From contig NC_086172.1 in assembly GCF_023053635.1 (NCBI RefSeq), forward strand, positions 124,657,681 to 124,721,680: a stretch of DNA of 64,000 nt. The letters are read 5' to 3'. The DNA comes from Elgaria multicarinata webbii (lineage: Eukaryota > Chordata > Lepidosauria > Squamata > Anguidae). Under the pieces are notes generated by a model. The model saw only the letters and a list, made by a program, of their open reading frames with translations. It was not told where the DNA came from and searched no databases. Shown piece after piece: positions 55,161 to 64,000 of the stretch. A program made the position numbers and the translations under genes. Numbering within the stretch: the first letter of the stretch is position 1; every line of letters begins with the position of its first letter.

Positions 55161-55725
55161 GAATATTTATATAGCTCTTTTCACAAATGCTGAAAGTGCT
55201 TCACATACATTATTTCAATAATCCTTACAACCACCCTTTAAGGGAAGGTAAAGATGGTAGCATTATCCCACATACTACAGATCCGGGTTGAGAGACAAAG
55301 TTGCTTACCTCAGCCCAGTGAGTTCCTGACTGAGGTGAGTTTTTATTTCCACCTGATAGCTCCCTTAACTAGTACACATAACTATATCCCACAAAATAGC
55401 AGAAGAAAATAAATGTAACATACTTTCAAGTAAAGCAAGTACATTTTAAAAAAGCTTTTTTGTTCTGTGTATGTTGGTCTCTTCTCCAGAAAGCACATCT
55501 GCTTTTAGCCTGTATAGTGCTGGTATTTCAAAGGATTCAGTTCAACATTGGCATCTATCCCTCCCAACCATCCACTACTCTCAGAGGGAATATTTCCTGT
55601 GGACCCAAGAGAGAAGAGGGTGAGGGTGAGGAGTGAGGTAAAGAAGAGGGGTGGGCAGGACTTCTAAATGCTATTCCTGGGTCTTCTGTTGACTTATCTT
55701 TTGCCAAGTAACTCAGGCCATGGCT
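55161..55725. other. Intergenic, nothing recognised
   Basis: No family or coding signal was recognised. Confidence 0.35.
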
Positions 55726-55845
55726 AGACCAGGCCTATATTCCGGGATCATCCCTGTGCATACAAATGACACACAGGGGATACCGGGAGCAGGCAGGGAT
55801 GATCCCTCCATTTGCCTGGGATAATCCTTAGGTCTAGCTAAGGCC
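55726..55845. mobile_element. Short palindromic DNA element (GGCCTTAGCTAGACC family), copy 3
   Basis: GGCCATGGCTAGACC at the left and GGTCTAGCTAAGGCC at the right enclose GGGATCATCCCTGTGCATAC and CACACAGGGGATACCGGGAG. CTCAG stands at both outer junctions, as for copy 2 at an unrelated site. It is shorter (120 bp) because the left arm has lost its AAGGTTTATC part. Confidence 0.82.
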
Positions 55846-56360
55846 TCAGTTGTAGAAGGGACTTGTTTATATTTGCATACCTCCAAAGACTTCTAAAGTG
55901 CTTGCAGTACTACATAATAAAGAATCCTATATAGAAATGTAATGTTACTCCAAAAGAATACACAAATGTTCTCCTCATGTACTCCTAGAAAGAAAACACC
56001 CAGAAGCAGAAGGCATAAAAATGGTTAAGCTTTCCAAATACTTGTGTAAGAGGCAATCAAGGCTTTGGTATGTATATACCTCATTCTCAATGCTGTATTT
56101 TGGTTGAAGGGCAAAGTGTACTCTGGGGAAGAGGAAGCTCAGTTCAACATGGAAATTATTCAGTTTTCACCTGTGTTACATTCCCAGCAGGAGTGATAAT
56201 GATTACGCTCACAGTGTTGTTAAAGAATGCTGAATGAGACTGTCAATGTGTGGCATGCTGACAAGTGCTACAGAAAAAAAGAAACAGACCTAATGATGTG
56301 TATCATAATAAAGTATTTATACTTCTCTTGTTACCAGCAGATTAAGGTAAGGTTTTGCCT
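55846..56360. other. Intergenic, nothing recognised
   Basis: No family or coding signal was recognised. Confidence 0.35.
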
Positions 56361-56782
56361 TTTAGGGTGCAATCCTATGTATTATTATTACTAGCTGTAC
56401 CCGGCGTAACATACACCATTGTAGCATATCTTAAAGTTTATTAATTAAATATCATCACATTTTATTTATTTATTCATTCGCAGCAGGCGAGTGGCCTCTC
56501 AGCTGGCCACCAAGGGCCCCGGCCATGCCTCGCTCATGCTCCGGACCGTGGTGCTGCCCCCTTCATGGGGGGGGGGGGAGCGAAGAGGCAAAAGGGGGGG
56601 TAGGATTACCTTGGAAAGCCCGGAGGAGTCGGGCGAGGGGCTTAGCAACCTGTATCAGCTGATGTTACATGTTGTTACTGTTGCTTAGCAACCTGTATCA
56701 GCTGAAGCCATTCTAGAATTCCTGAAGGCAAAGTGGGCGTGGCAAAATGGTAACATACCTAAGCGTTTTATATATATAGATT
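56361..56782. repeat. Unclassified element with TAGCTGTACCCGGCG start
   Basis: GGGTGCAATCCTATG at 56366 is a 15-bp scrap of the MITE family seen at 12008. From 56392 TAGCTGTACCCGGCGTAACA begins a segment ending in TTTTATATATATAGATTATT at about 56768-56787. It contains a direct repeat GCTTAGCAACCTGTATCAGC (near 56639 and 56683) and a G-run near 56568. The two-ended form suggests a short mobile element, but I cannot name the family. Confidence 0.5.
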
Positions 56783-57657
56783 ATTATTATTATTTCATTT
56801 CTACACTGCCCAATTGCCAAAACTCTCTTGGACGTTCACAACAATTCACCAAAAAAGCAAACCACACAATTATACAACATTACAAATAAAACACAGTTTT
56901 AAAAAATCAACATACAAAATTTATGAGTTAAACTAAAAATAATGTCAACGAACAATTTCAATAATTGACCAGTTCAAGACAGCTGACATAGTGACCCATC
57001 ATGTGCTGTTAAATGCTTGGGAGTAGAGGGCAGCTTTAACCTGGCGCTGAAAAGATGACCGTGCTGGTGCCAGGTAGGCCTCACTGGGGAACTTCTCAGG
57101 GGGCCACCTTTGAGAAGTTCCTCTCACTTGTTGTCAGCCCCTGAGCATCTCTTGGAGTTGACACCCAGAAGACAGCTTCAGGTGTTGATTGTAGTGCCTG
57201 AGTAGGTTCAGGTCAGGTTCAGGTATTGTGGTCCCAAGCTGTGTAAAGCTTTATAGGTTTAAACCAGCAGCTTGAATCAGGCTCGGAAAGACATAAACAG
57301 CAATACAAGTGGGTCAGAATTGGTTTTGTATGTTTAAACCTTCTAGTCCTAGTAATTAATCAGGTTGCCCCATTTTGCACAAGCTTCTCAACAGTCTTCA
57401 AGGGCAGCCCCACATAGAGAACATTGCAGTAATCTAACTTGGAGATAATTAGAGCATAGATTACTGAAACCAGATTATCCCTGTCCAGCTGGATTCCTGC
57501 ACTGAGCCATGGGTTGGACTCAATGACCTTATAGGCCCCTTCCAACTCTACTATTCTATGATTCTATGATCCTCAAATGATAGATATGACTCCAGGAGAA
57601 CCTCCAAGCTATGAACCCACTCCTCCAAGTGGAGTCCAACCTGAACATGTTGAACAC
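56783..57657 (-). repeat. L2-like LINE 3' part, antisense, split by a CR1 tail
   Basis: The tail lies at the left (TTTCATTTCTACACTGCCCA, AAACTCTCTTGG). Rightward come antisense blocks of the protein: GCCCCACATAGAGAACATTG (LYVGLPLK), GATTATCCCTGTCCAG, and after an interruption CTCCAGGAGAACCTCCAAGC, then TGAACCCACTCCTCCAAG. A plus-strand CR1 tail at 57491-57572 replaces the segment between the last two groups. Confidence 0.8.
57491..57572 (+). repeat. CR1 3' tail inserted in an antisense L2
   Basis: ATTCCTGCACTGAGCCATGG, then TTGGACTCAATGACCTTATA, then CTACTATTCTATGATTCTAT, is the CR1 3' terminus. Its ends abut L2 text on both sides. The missing L2 segment between the flanks implies a deletion at insertion or later. 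Confidence 0.82.
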
Positions 57658-57754
57658 CCTATTTAGACAGAAAAAGTCCTACAAGTCTCCACACATGGTT
57701 ACCGGCCGGGAGATGTAAACCCTTTTCTGTCTAATCATGCATAGGATTGCACCC
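57658..57754. mobile_element. PIF/Harbinger-like MITE (GGGTGCAATCCTATGC family), copy with decayed left end
   Basis: CTATTTAGACAGAAAAAGTC and CTACAAGTCTCCACACATGG at the left, with CTTTTCTGTCTAATCATGCA and TAGGATTGCACCC at the right, followed by TTA. The left terminus GGGTGCAATCC is lost against the L2 fragment. Confidence 0.7.
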
Positions 57755-58759
57755 TTAATTATTTTAGTAGTTCCAATGATTTCCCCAGTATTTTAGAAAG
57801 TTGGGAAATAGCAATTGCTGTGGCACACTGTGGAAGTTTTGAAAATGGCAGCCAGATGTTAAAACAGGCAGTTGAAAAATCTGGAGACAGTTAAGTGGAG
57901 GTTTCACTTCTGCATGTTGAGCAAGAGGGTGGTAGTAGGAGATCTTAGATGAAACTATTTTTAAAATATTAATTTGTACCAGGTATTAAAGCAGCAAGAG
58001 CTTTCGTGTTCCTCTGTAGTATAAAGCCACAGTTTTGAGTGAAGTCGTTTCCAAGAGACTGGCAGGTAATAGTAGTTCAAGGATCAAAATTCGGAGGTTT
58101 GAGGAGGAGAGAACATATAAATGAAGTGGTGGAATTCAAAATATTTGCAGCGCAATCAATCCAGTACAACTCAGGCTAGCACATAAAAAGCAACAGCAAA
58201 TAGGAGTTCTGTTATACCCATGAGGAAACGTAATTAACCACATCACGCCTGGCAGCAACCGACCCAAAGTCCTGTTTCCTTTGTTGTTGTTATTGCAGAA
58301 CTGTGTTCCTCAATGCCTTTGGCTATATTTAAACACTATCGTGGGTTCCTTTAGAGCCCTTCTTGGTTTAGAGGGGGAGGCTATAAATCAATAGCAGTTT
58401 TGCCCTTAGTAGTCAATCAAAGCACAGCAGGTACTCATTTAGGACGTTTTAAAGACCCCTTTAAATACAGAGGTTGTCTAGGGAAATTCTACGTGAAGAA
58501 ATCCACTGCAACTTACAACAGCAAAAGAACAAAGCATGTGGGTAGACAGAAATTTTCCATCAAACCCCAACTTTGCCCTAGTGGTTGCTATGCCTGGACT
58601 ACACCACCGTCCCTTCCTATTTCTCTGCCATCGGCCACACCACTGAAGGTAATGGGCCAATCCAGCTAAGCTTATTTCTTTGGATGCTCCTTGCACATGA
58701 GAAGCATGCTTTCTTTGAGAAATATTGAATGTGCTCTTTGGTCAATAATTGGCTTAAAA
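57755..58759. other. Intergenic, nothing recognised
   Basis: No family or coding signal was recognised. The frames at 58400-58669 (plus) and 58478-58696 (minus) overlap and lack motifs. Confidence 0.35.
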
Positions 58760-59048
58760 CACATAGAATTACAAAATAGTAGAGTTGGAAGGGGCTTATA
58801 AGGCCATCGAGTCCAACCCCTTGCTCAATGCAGGACTCCACCTTAAAGCATCCCTGGCAGATGCTTGTCCAGCTGCATCTTGAATGCCTCTAGTGTGGGA
58901 GAGACCACAACCTCCCTAGGTAACTGGTTCCATTGTCATACTGCTCTAACAGTCAGGAAGTTTTTCCTGATGTCCAGCCGGAATCTGACTTCCTGTAACT
59001 TGAGCCCGTTATTCCGTGTCCTGCACTCTGGGATGATCGAGAAGAGAT
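58760..59048 (-). repeat. CR1 LINE 3' part, antisense, relatively young
   Basis: The plus strand shows the antisense 3' terminus ATAGAATTACAAAATAGTAG, GAAGGGGCTTATAAGGCCAT, CGAGTCCAACCCCTTGCTCA, then the antisense of W-LPREV (GGAGAGACCACAACCTCCCT...). The minus strand matches the sense copy at 51463-51763 closely through the FLTVRA-like and NGLKLQE blocks. This is the best-kept CR1 end in antisense. Confidence 0.88.
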
Positions 59049-59223
59049 TAAGAATATGCATGTCTCCATAACCCTGTGGGGCATATGAACATTGTAAAAC
59101 AAGAAACTGAGGGTTGGATGCAGGAGCAGATTACATCAACATCATCATTGACAAAGGTGTTGCAAACAGAGAGCACCAGGATGGAGTTCATGTGCCCTCC
59201 GTTATCTGAACACTCACAAATGG

Positions 59224-59226
<3 letters not shown>

Positions 59227-59254
<28 letters not shown>
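59227..59254. repeat. (GA)n microsatellite
   Basis: About 13 GA units. Confidence 0.95.
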
Positions 59255-59893
59255 AATTGACTATTTTGCACAGGTGGTGGTGGAGGGAAGCTAAGCATCT
59301 GCTTATATTTTCTCATCTTGATGCCTGTAGGCTCCAGCGTGGAAGTCAAATAGGAACAGCTCTGACTCTTAGCACTTATTCTTTTTAACCAAGATACAAT
59401 CTTGTGCTCTTGCTTTGTATCTGCCCAATCACCGATCTTCATTGGTAGAAAGCCTCCCTGGAACCACTTCAACTCCCTTCACAAAGGTTTCCCAAGGATG
59501 CTTCCCAACATATGTCAAGTACTCCTAGATTCTCTTGCTAATCCAGTTTCTGCATATATACTGCTCTCTCACGTTTGGGAGTCCTGTGTGTTTAAATGAC
59601 ATATTACAAATTGCGCTGTGTGCTCAGGAAGAGAAGTGGCGGGCAAGTCAAGAGAGACCCATCATGGTGAAGCCTCAGTTCTCAAACGCTCCTCACAAGA
59701 CTTCTGCGTCTTTACACTCATCTTTTAAATAAGAAAACACTTTAGACTAGAAGCAGAATGCTAGAAGAATTGGCTAATACCAATTACTAAGTGTTCTTCA
59801 AATTAACACGTGAACTTCAATTCACTGCACTGCATTTAAGCTCTTGCTGCTGCTGCTGCCTCCTTGGGGTTGTCCGACTATTAGAATAAAAAA

Positions 59894-60006
59894 AGCTGAC
59901 TTGGATCATTAGTCCATTTAGCCCAATATTGTTGACAGCAATTCAGGATTTCAGGCAGATTTCCCCCCAGCCCTACCTGGAGATGCCACGGGCTGAACCT
60001 AGGACC
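59894..60006 (-). repeat. SINE remnant, antisense
   Basis: CTGACTTGGATCATTAGTCC, then ACCTGGAGATGCCACGGGCT, then GAACCTAGGACCTATG, is the antisense body and B-box region of the Sauria-like SINE. The A-box part is lost in CCCCTCCCCCTT. Confidence 0.65.
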
Positions 60007-62203
60007 TATGACCCCTCCCCCTTATAATATTGCAGTGACCATAGGAGTCACATCTAACATGTTCCTTCCTTGTACGCAACTCTTAAAAGCAATCTGATGT
60101 CTCTTAACTTGCTGACCCACCAAGCACTCTTAACTACCTTCCTCTTTCCTGCCAGGAACATGTAGACTCAAATCCCCAGTCACTATGTAAGATTTTGGCT
60201 AGCTCCCTTTTCTTCAATTCCATGTACCTTCCTCTTTATTTTACTAAGATCTCTGTTTTTCAACCCTCATCCGACTGTCTTCCTCTTCCTGTAGTTACCC
60301 TGAATTAGTTATTCAGCAAGCCTTCTCCTGCTTCTTCACCCCATTCACTAACGTTGTAGCTTCTTTTTTAGTTTTTGAGTGTGCAACACCCTTTCTAATT
60401 AGTCCCTTTCCTTAATCAGCTGTCTTTGTCATCTTTTTTCTCAAGCTTCAGTCTCCACCTTCCATTTTGCCAGGCTCCACCATTTCTGCCCCGTCCTCTT
60501 TCTTCAAAACATTCCGTCTATAGAATCCCTCTTTCCTACAACCTCTTATTTCTTTCTATTCAGGTTTCTATTCCTCAGCTTGCCCGCCTGCTCCAGAGTT
60601 TATCCTGCCCCAAGGCCTATGCAACCTTTTAATCCCTGCCAAATGGCGGAATTTTTCCTTTCCTCGGAGAACCTAGACTGCAAAGGTTCTGTTGCTGTTC
60701 AAATGTTGGTAAATTTTGTAACATCATAACACCTCAGGCAATTATTTGGGGGTTTCATTTAAGCTGATGGAGAGGGAAGCAGTATCACGGTGGCCATCCC
60801 ACCCACCCCCCGGTACATGTTCAAGCACATGAGATGGCCCTAGACCTGTAATGGCCTGCATGTGAGGGGAGATCCTCAATGGCCCAGGATCCCCCTTGAT
60901 GTGGAAGTGATTGACATGTAGGGATCTTTCACACACTACCCAAACACATAGTTTGGGGCCCATGGACAGACTGTGCACTAGGAGGGCATGGACACCATAC
61001 TGCCAGAGGCTTCACTGTCACATGCACACTACAGAACCCAGATTTTGAAGTGCCTTGGGACATCTTAAAAATGAATAGATTTATTATGGCACAAGCTTTC
61101 ATAGACTAGTGCTCACTTTGTCAAATGCATTGTTATTCTTAGTTTGCAGGTACATACAAACTTGACAAAAAGATAATTTTATGAAATCCAAGAGGAACAG
61201 TCTTTGACAAAAATCTCAGGCCTACTATGTCTTGCTTTAATTTCCCAATTTCCCCCCTTCTGTACCTCTTTGTATATATAATCTGTAAACTAAGGATAAC
61301 ACTTTATGCATGTGACAAGTGGGCATTAAAGGCCCGTACCACAAGTTTTGTTGTTGATTTTGCAAAAGTCTAACAACTCCCCTCTCTAGAAATGAATCCA
61401 GTTATTACTTTCCTAGTTCAACCAAGCTTTCTAATTAATGAAGCTTGTTGAGACAAGCACTAGTTTTTCTACACAAGTATACTATGTTTGCTTTGGGTTC
61501 TGATCACTCTTGATTTTTATTTGTTAATCTACTTTTTGTAGCCTTCTTTAAATCCCAGACAAAGGTAGCACAACACAGAAAATTGTGCATGAATGTGTTG
61601 TGTTAAGGAACTTTTTCTTGGCTTAGGTACTTCTGAAAGTTTTTCATACATGGTGCAACTAAGAATGGTCATCCAACCTAGCCAAATGATAAGACTGAAA
61701 CATGGTGTGTGGGGAGTGGGCAATGGAGACAGAGGTTCATAGTCAGGAGCTCTTGAACTTTTGGCAGAGGTAGAAAGTATACCAAGCAATGACATGCTTT
61801 CAACAATTCCTGGAAACTGAAGATAAAGTTTTGATTAGAAGGCAATCTACCCAATGATTTTGCTGTGGTACTAAATGAGCTATTTGGCATTTTGACAATA
61901 CTTTCCCCCCCTCCCAGCCAATGCAATATGCTCTTAAAGCAGGAATCAAATAAGTTCTGATTTAGATATTAAAGCACTTACTCTATTAAAATAGCCCAGA
62001 GAAGAGATGAAAGCCTAAGATAAGATCCAGAAATACTAGCTTAGCTTAATATCATCATACAGAACTTAAAGAAAGTCAGTGTACATTGCTAAAGATGTTT
62101 GTGCAAATGAACTATTCTAGTGCAAAAGTTCTTGGCAAGACAGAGTCTTGTTCTGAACAGTTCTTTAACTTTTTTGCAAGTAAAACCAGTTTCACTGTCA
62201 AAT
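60007..62203. other. Intergenic region downstream of ZFP36L1, no repeat recognised
   Basis: Roughly 2.2 kb immediately beyond the predicted end of ZFP36L1, without a recognised repeat, in contrast to the rest of the window. That makes it the most likely place for conserved regulatory DNA near the gene, but this is only inference from the absence of transposons. Pyrimidine-rich text lies at 60230-60560. No coding signal was found. Confidence 0.4.
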
Positions 62204-62223
62204 TCTTGAAAAAACACTTGGGA

Positions 62224-62229
62224 TTTATT
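62224..62229 (-). promoter_or_regulatory. ZFP36L1: Predicted poly(A) signal AATAAA of ZFP36L1
   Basis: The plus strand reads TTTATT here, which is AATAAA on the mRNA strand. I found no other TTTATT or TTTAAT between this site and the stop codon, so it is the first canonical signal. Cleavage would be expected 10-30 bases beyond, at about 62195-62214. Confidence 0.55.
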
Positions 62230-62730
62230 GATTTAAACTGCAAACAGTCGTTACAAAAGATTCTTTTAAATAAACTCACACAAAAGGGGGAAAAAGAAAA
62301 AGGCAATGTAGTGAACAGTAATGGGGAAAATTACATTCAATGTGTTCTTTGTGCCAGTAAAGTTTACCTTAAAAGAGGAAACACTCCATTCTTGGAATAC
62401 AGAAATGCAAAGACAAACGGTATTTGGAATGTCTTTAAGATAGGCACTTGAAAGCAAAGGGTAGACGTTTTTCCTTTAAATACTTACAAAAAAGAAAAGA
62501 AAAAAGGAAGCAGTCTTCCATTTTATCGTCTCACAGCACAGCTTGTGCGTTTACATTCTAGAGGCCCACAGTGAAATCCTCACCCTACTGAAGTCAGTGA
62601 CAAAGCTTCCAATGACATCAGCATGGTCAAAATTCCATCCCATCTGGGAGAGGCCTTGTTGGGGCAAAGAGAGGCAAAGAAGCACATTAAACTCAATTTG
62701 CAGTCCGACACAAAAAGGGGAACGATCTAA

Positions 62731-62739
62731 AATAAATAA
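62731..62739 (-). promoter_or_regulatory. ZFP36L1: AU-rich element nonamer UUAUUUAUU in ZFP36L1 3' UTR
   Basis: The plus strand AATAAATAA is UUAUUUAUU in the mRNA, the high-affinity binding site established for tristetraprolin-family tandem zinc fingers. ZFP36L1 belongs to that family, so its own transcript carries the target. Two more UAUUUAU cores lie at 62952-62958 and 62995-63001. Confidence 0.7.
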
Positions 62740-62951
62740 TCCAAACACAGCTGTTGCATTTTTTTAAATTAATTTTTCATTTTTTTAAAATAAAATAACC
62801 AAAAAAGTGTAAAGTTACAAAAAATGTCATTGTAGTATAATATATTAAACTGTGGGGGAGGGGGAAAGAAAAAGACTTCACAATCTTAAGATTAATATGG
62901 AAGATCATAATTTAAACATAAAAGAATATATTCTATGAATTCATCATCCAG

Positions 62952-63019
62952 ATAAATATGAACAAAATTAACAAAAAAAAGCATAGGTTCAGCAATAAAT
63001 ACGTTTTGATAAGTTAAAT
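62952..63019 (-). promoter_or_regulatory. ZFP36L1: Cluster of AU-rich elements in ZFP36L1 3' UTR
   Basis: Within 68 bases the mRNA has UAUUUAU (62952-62958), UAUUUAU (62995-63001) and an AUUUA (63015-63019). Paired sites spaced by tens of bases are typical of ZFP36-family and HuR-responsive transcripts. Function here is inferred from motif identity. Confidence 0.6.
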
Positions 63020-63807
63020 AAGCTTTATATTGTTGTGCAGTGACAAGCAAAATTTGCTCTCCAATTTCTGAAAAGTTATACAAAATTAAAAACCCAGGAA
63101 AAAAAATAAAAAAGCTTGGCGTGAGTGCTCTACAGATGGGTCTATTGTACTCTAGAGCAAAACCATTAAAGCTATGACTACTGGAACTTTGTTTACACAG
63201 AACTTGCATGTGTGGAATGAACACCGTTAAACACACCCCTCCCCATTTTGTTGTTGTTGTTGATGAAGATGTCACATGTACACACATGGGGAACTTGTAG
63301 CACCAAAAGCAAGTCTTTCATTGTCCATCTGGCTTCCCTCTCCAGTTCCCAAGTCCCACGCATGTTATAGTTACTGTCCATTTTCAGCTGTTCTTCTGGC
63401 TGACCTGAGTAGTTTCAGGCAAGATTAGTCTTTAAAAGGTAGAAGGGGTTTGATGTTAACAGGTGTCCACATGCCATTATGTCTACAAAACACTAGCCAA
63501 AAGAAGGGAAGTGGGGGAAAGGAAGTAGAAGGATCCTGCATCATGGCCAGTGATGGGAGCTGCTGGTTCCGGATATTCCCTGCACATCTGGAAATGCACA
63601 GAGCTCTATGGAGGCTGCTGGTGCCCTCTGCAGCTGGGGAGGTAATATAGTCACAGTGAACATGTTAAAAGGCACTACATTTGTAAACGATTATCACTTT
63701 TTGTTGTAATTTGGCACTTATGGTTTCAGCCAGTGAGTAGACTCTTGGCAGGTGGACTCTCTTTGTGCTAACATCTAACCCAGAGATGTTAAGAAGACTT
63801 GGGGGAG

Positions 63808-63830
63808 GGAGAGAGAGAGAGAGAGAGAGA
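63808..63830. repeat. (GA)n / (CU)n tract in the 3' UTR
   Basis: About 11 GA units on the plus strand, hence a CU tract in the ZFP36L1 mRNA about 60 bases after the stop codon. Such a tract could bind polypyrimidine-tract proteins, but nothing else supports this. Confidence 0.9.
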
Positions 63831-63886
63831 TTACAAGCTTAACTTTGTAAAAGAGAGGTGGGAAGAGGCCAAGAGGCAACACCAGG

Positions 63887-64000
63887 TTACTCATCAGAGA
63901 TGGAGAGTCTGCTGAAGATGGGAAGACGTCTTGAGGTGTCCAGGATGGGCGAATCTGAGCCGCTGTGGCTGCTGCTAGAGCTGCTCAGATAGCCTTCATG
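63887..64000 (-). CDS. ZFP36L1: ZFP36L1 (TIS11B), C-terminal 37 codons and stop, partial
   Basis: The minus strand reads [20 protein letters not shown], then [17 protein letters not shown], then TAA. I recall the human ZFP36L1 C-terminus as [37 protein letters not shown]. The paralogue ZFP36L2 shares only [13 protein letters not shown], so L1 is the better match. ZFP36L1 binds AU-rich elements in 3' UTRs with two CCCH fingers (outside this window) and recruits the CCR4-NOT deadenylase. The conserved C-terminal RLPIFSRLS motif is the CNOT1-binding segment and contains serines known to be phosphorylated. The frame is open to the window edge with no stop. The coding body, intron and promoter lie beyond 64000. 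Confidence 0.95.
   Translation of the reverse strand, partial: HEGYLSSSSSSHSGSDSPILDTSRRLPIFSRLSISDE

Larger units (their letters stand above)
62204..63886 (-). other. ZFP36L1: ZFP36L1 3' untranslated region (predicted)
   Basis: It extends from the stop codon at 63887-63889 to just past the poly(A) signal at 62224-62229, about 1.68 kb, a length in line with the long 3' UTR recalled for mammalian ZFP36L1. On the mRNA strand it holds seven AUUUA pentamers (plus-strand TAAAT at 62267, 62477, 62733, 62765, 62953, 62996 and 63015). Three of these lie in UAUUUAU heptamers and one in the nonamer UUAUUUAUU. It also has a pyrimidine (CU)n tract at 63808-63830 and a CAA repeat near 63249-63261. No transposon is inserted in it, in contrast to the flanking 60 kb. 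The cleavage site is inferred, not observed. Confidence 0.7.

Noticed and set aside
62086-62451. 121-codon plus-strand frame near the right end
   Set aside because: It is antisense to the predicted ZFP36L1 3' UTR and crosses its poly(A) signal; no protein motif is present.
62892-63287. 131-codon minus-strand frame
   Set aside because: It lies within the ZFP36L1 3' UTR, downstream of the stop codon on the same strand.
1-63886. Exons of RAD51B or another neighbour
   Set aside because: The mammalian order would place RAD51B on this side, but I found no exon-like block with flanking splice sites matching it.
1-64000. CRISPR array or bacterial operon
   Set aside because: All direct repeats seen are microsatellites, transposon duplications or tandem units; the content is vertebrate.
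1-64000. Retrovirus or LTR element
   Set aside because: I saw no pair of long terminal repeats, primer-binding site or capsid, protease or envelope-like reading. All reverse transcriptase text belongs to LINEs.

Overview
This window looks like a gene-poor, repeat-rich intergenic stretch of a squamate reptile genome, probably a lizard. That assignment is inference from its repeats: L2- and CR1-type LINEs, one L1-type LINE end, tRNA-derived SINEs of the Sauria type, and many short non-autonomous DNA transposons of hAT and PIF/Harbinger type. I cannot name the species. I saw no bacterial-style gene organisation and no CRISPR array.

Only one host gene can be supported, at the far right edge. The last 38 codons of ZFP36L1 (TIS11B, a CCCH zinc-finger mRNA-decay protein) lie on the minus strand at 63887-64000. 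Its 3' UTR runs leftward about 1.7 kb to a single canonical poly(A) signal at 62224-62229. That UTR carries AU-rich elements, including an exact UUAUUUAUU nonamer at 62731-62739, the preferred target of the ZFP36 family itself.

Layout, left to right. At 0-8 kb there are L2-like fragments and a 320-bp hAT-type MITE (4130-4449). At 8.6-9.4 kb a CR1-related LINE end carries a second MITE copy. At 12-18 kb there are several inverted-repeat MITEs, including a 410-bp one with perfect target-site duplications (15996-16405). At 18-21 kb lie SINEs, a short palindromic element and an interrupted antisense L2. At 23.7-24.4 kb is a three-layer nest: a SINE, containing a palindromic element, containing a hAT MITE. 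At 24-34 kb there are microsatellites, SINE remnants and small repeats. At 34.5-35.0 kb is a 519-bp hAT-like element with a 150-bp internal hairpin. At 36-41 kb lie a PIF/Harbinger-type element, small MITEs, a GC-rich palindrome inserted in another MITE, and an antisense L2. At 44-47 kb are CR1-related fragments and a second copy of the 410-bp MITE. At 50.6-51.8 kb a CR1 with an internal tandem duplication was hit by an L1-type LINE. At 52-59 kb there are antisense CR1 and L2 copies. From 60 kb to the ZFP36L1 3' end no repeat family is recognisable.

No coding exon was seen between 1 and 63886. The many short open frames in that interval fall in repeats, simple sequence or unmatched DNA. In mammals the interval downstream of ZFP36L1 lies toward RAD51B; whether that holds here cannot be told from this window.
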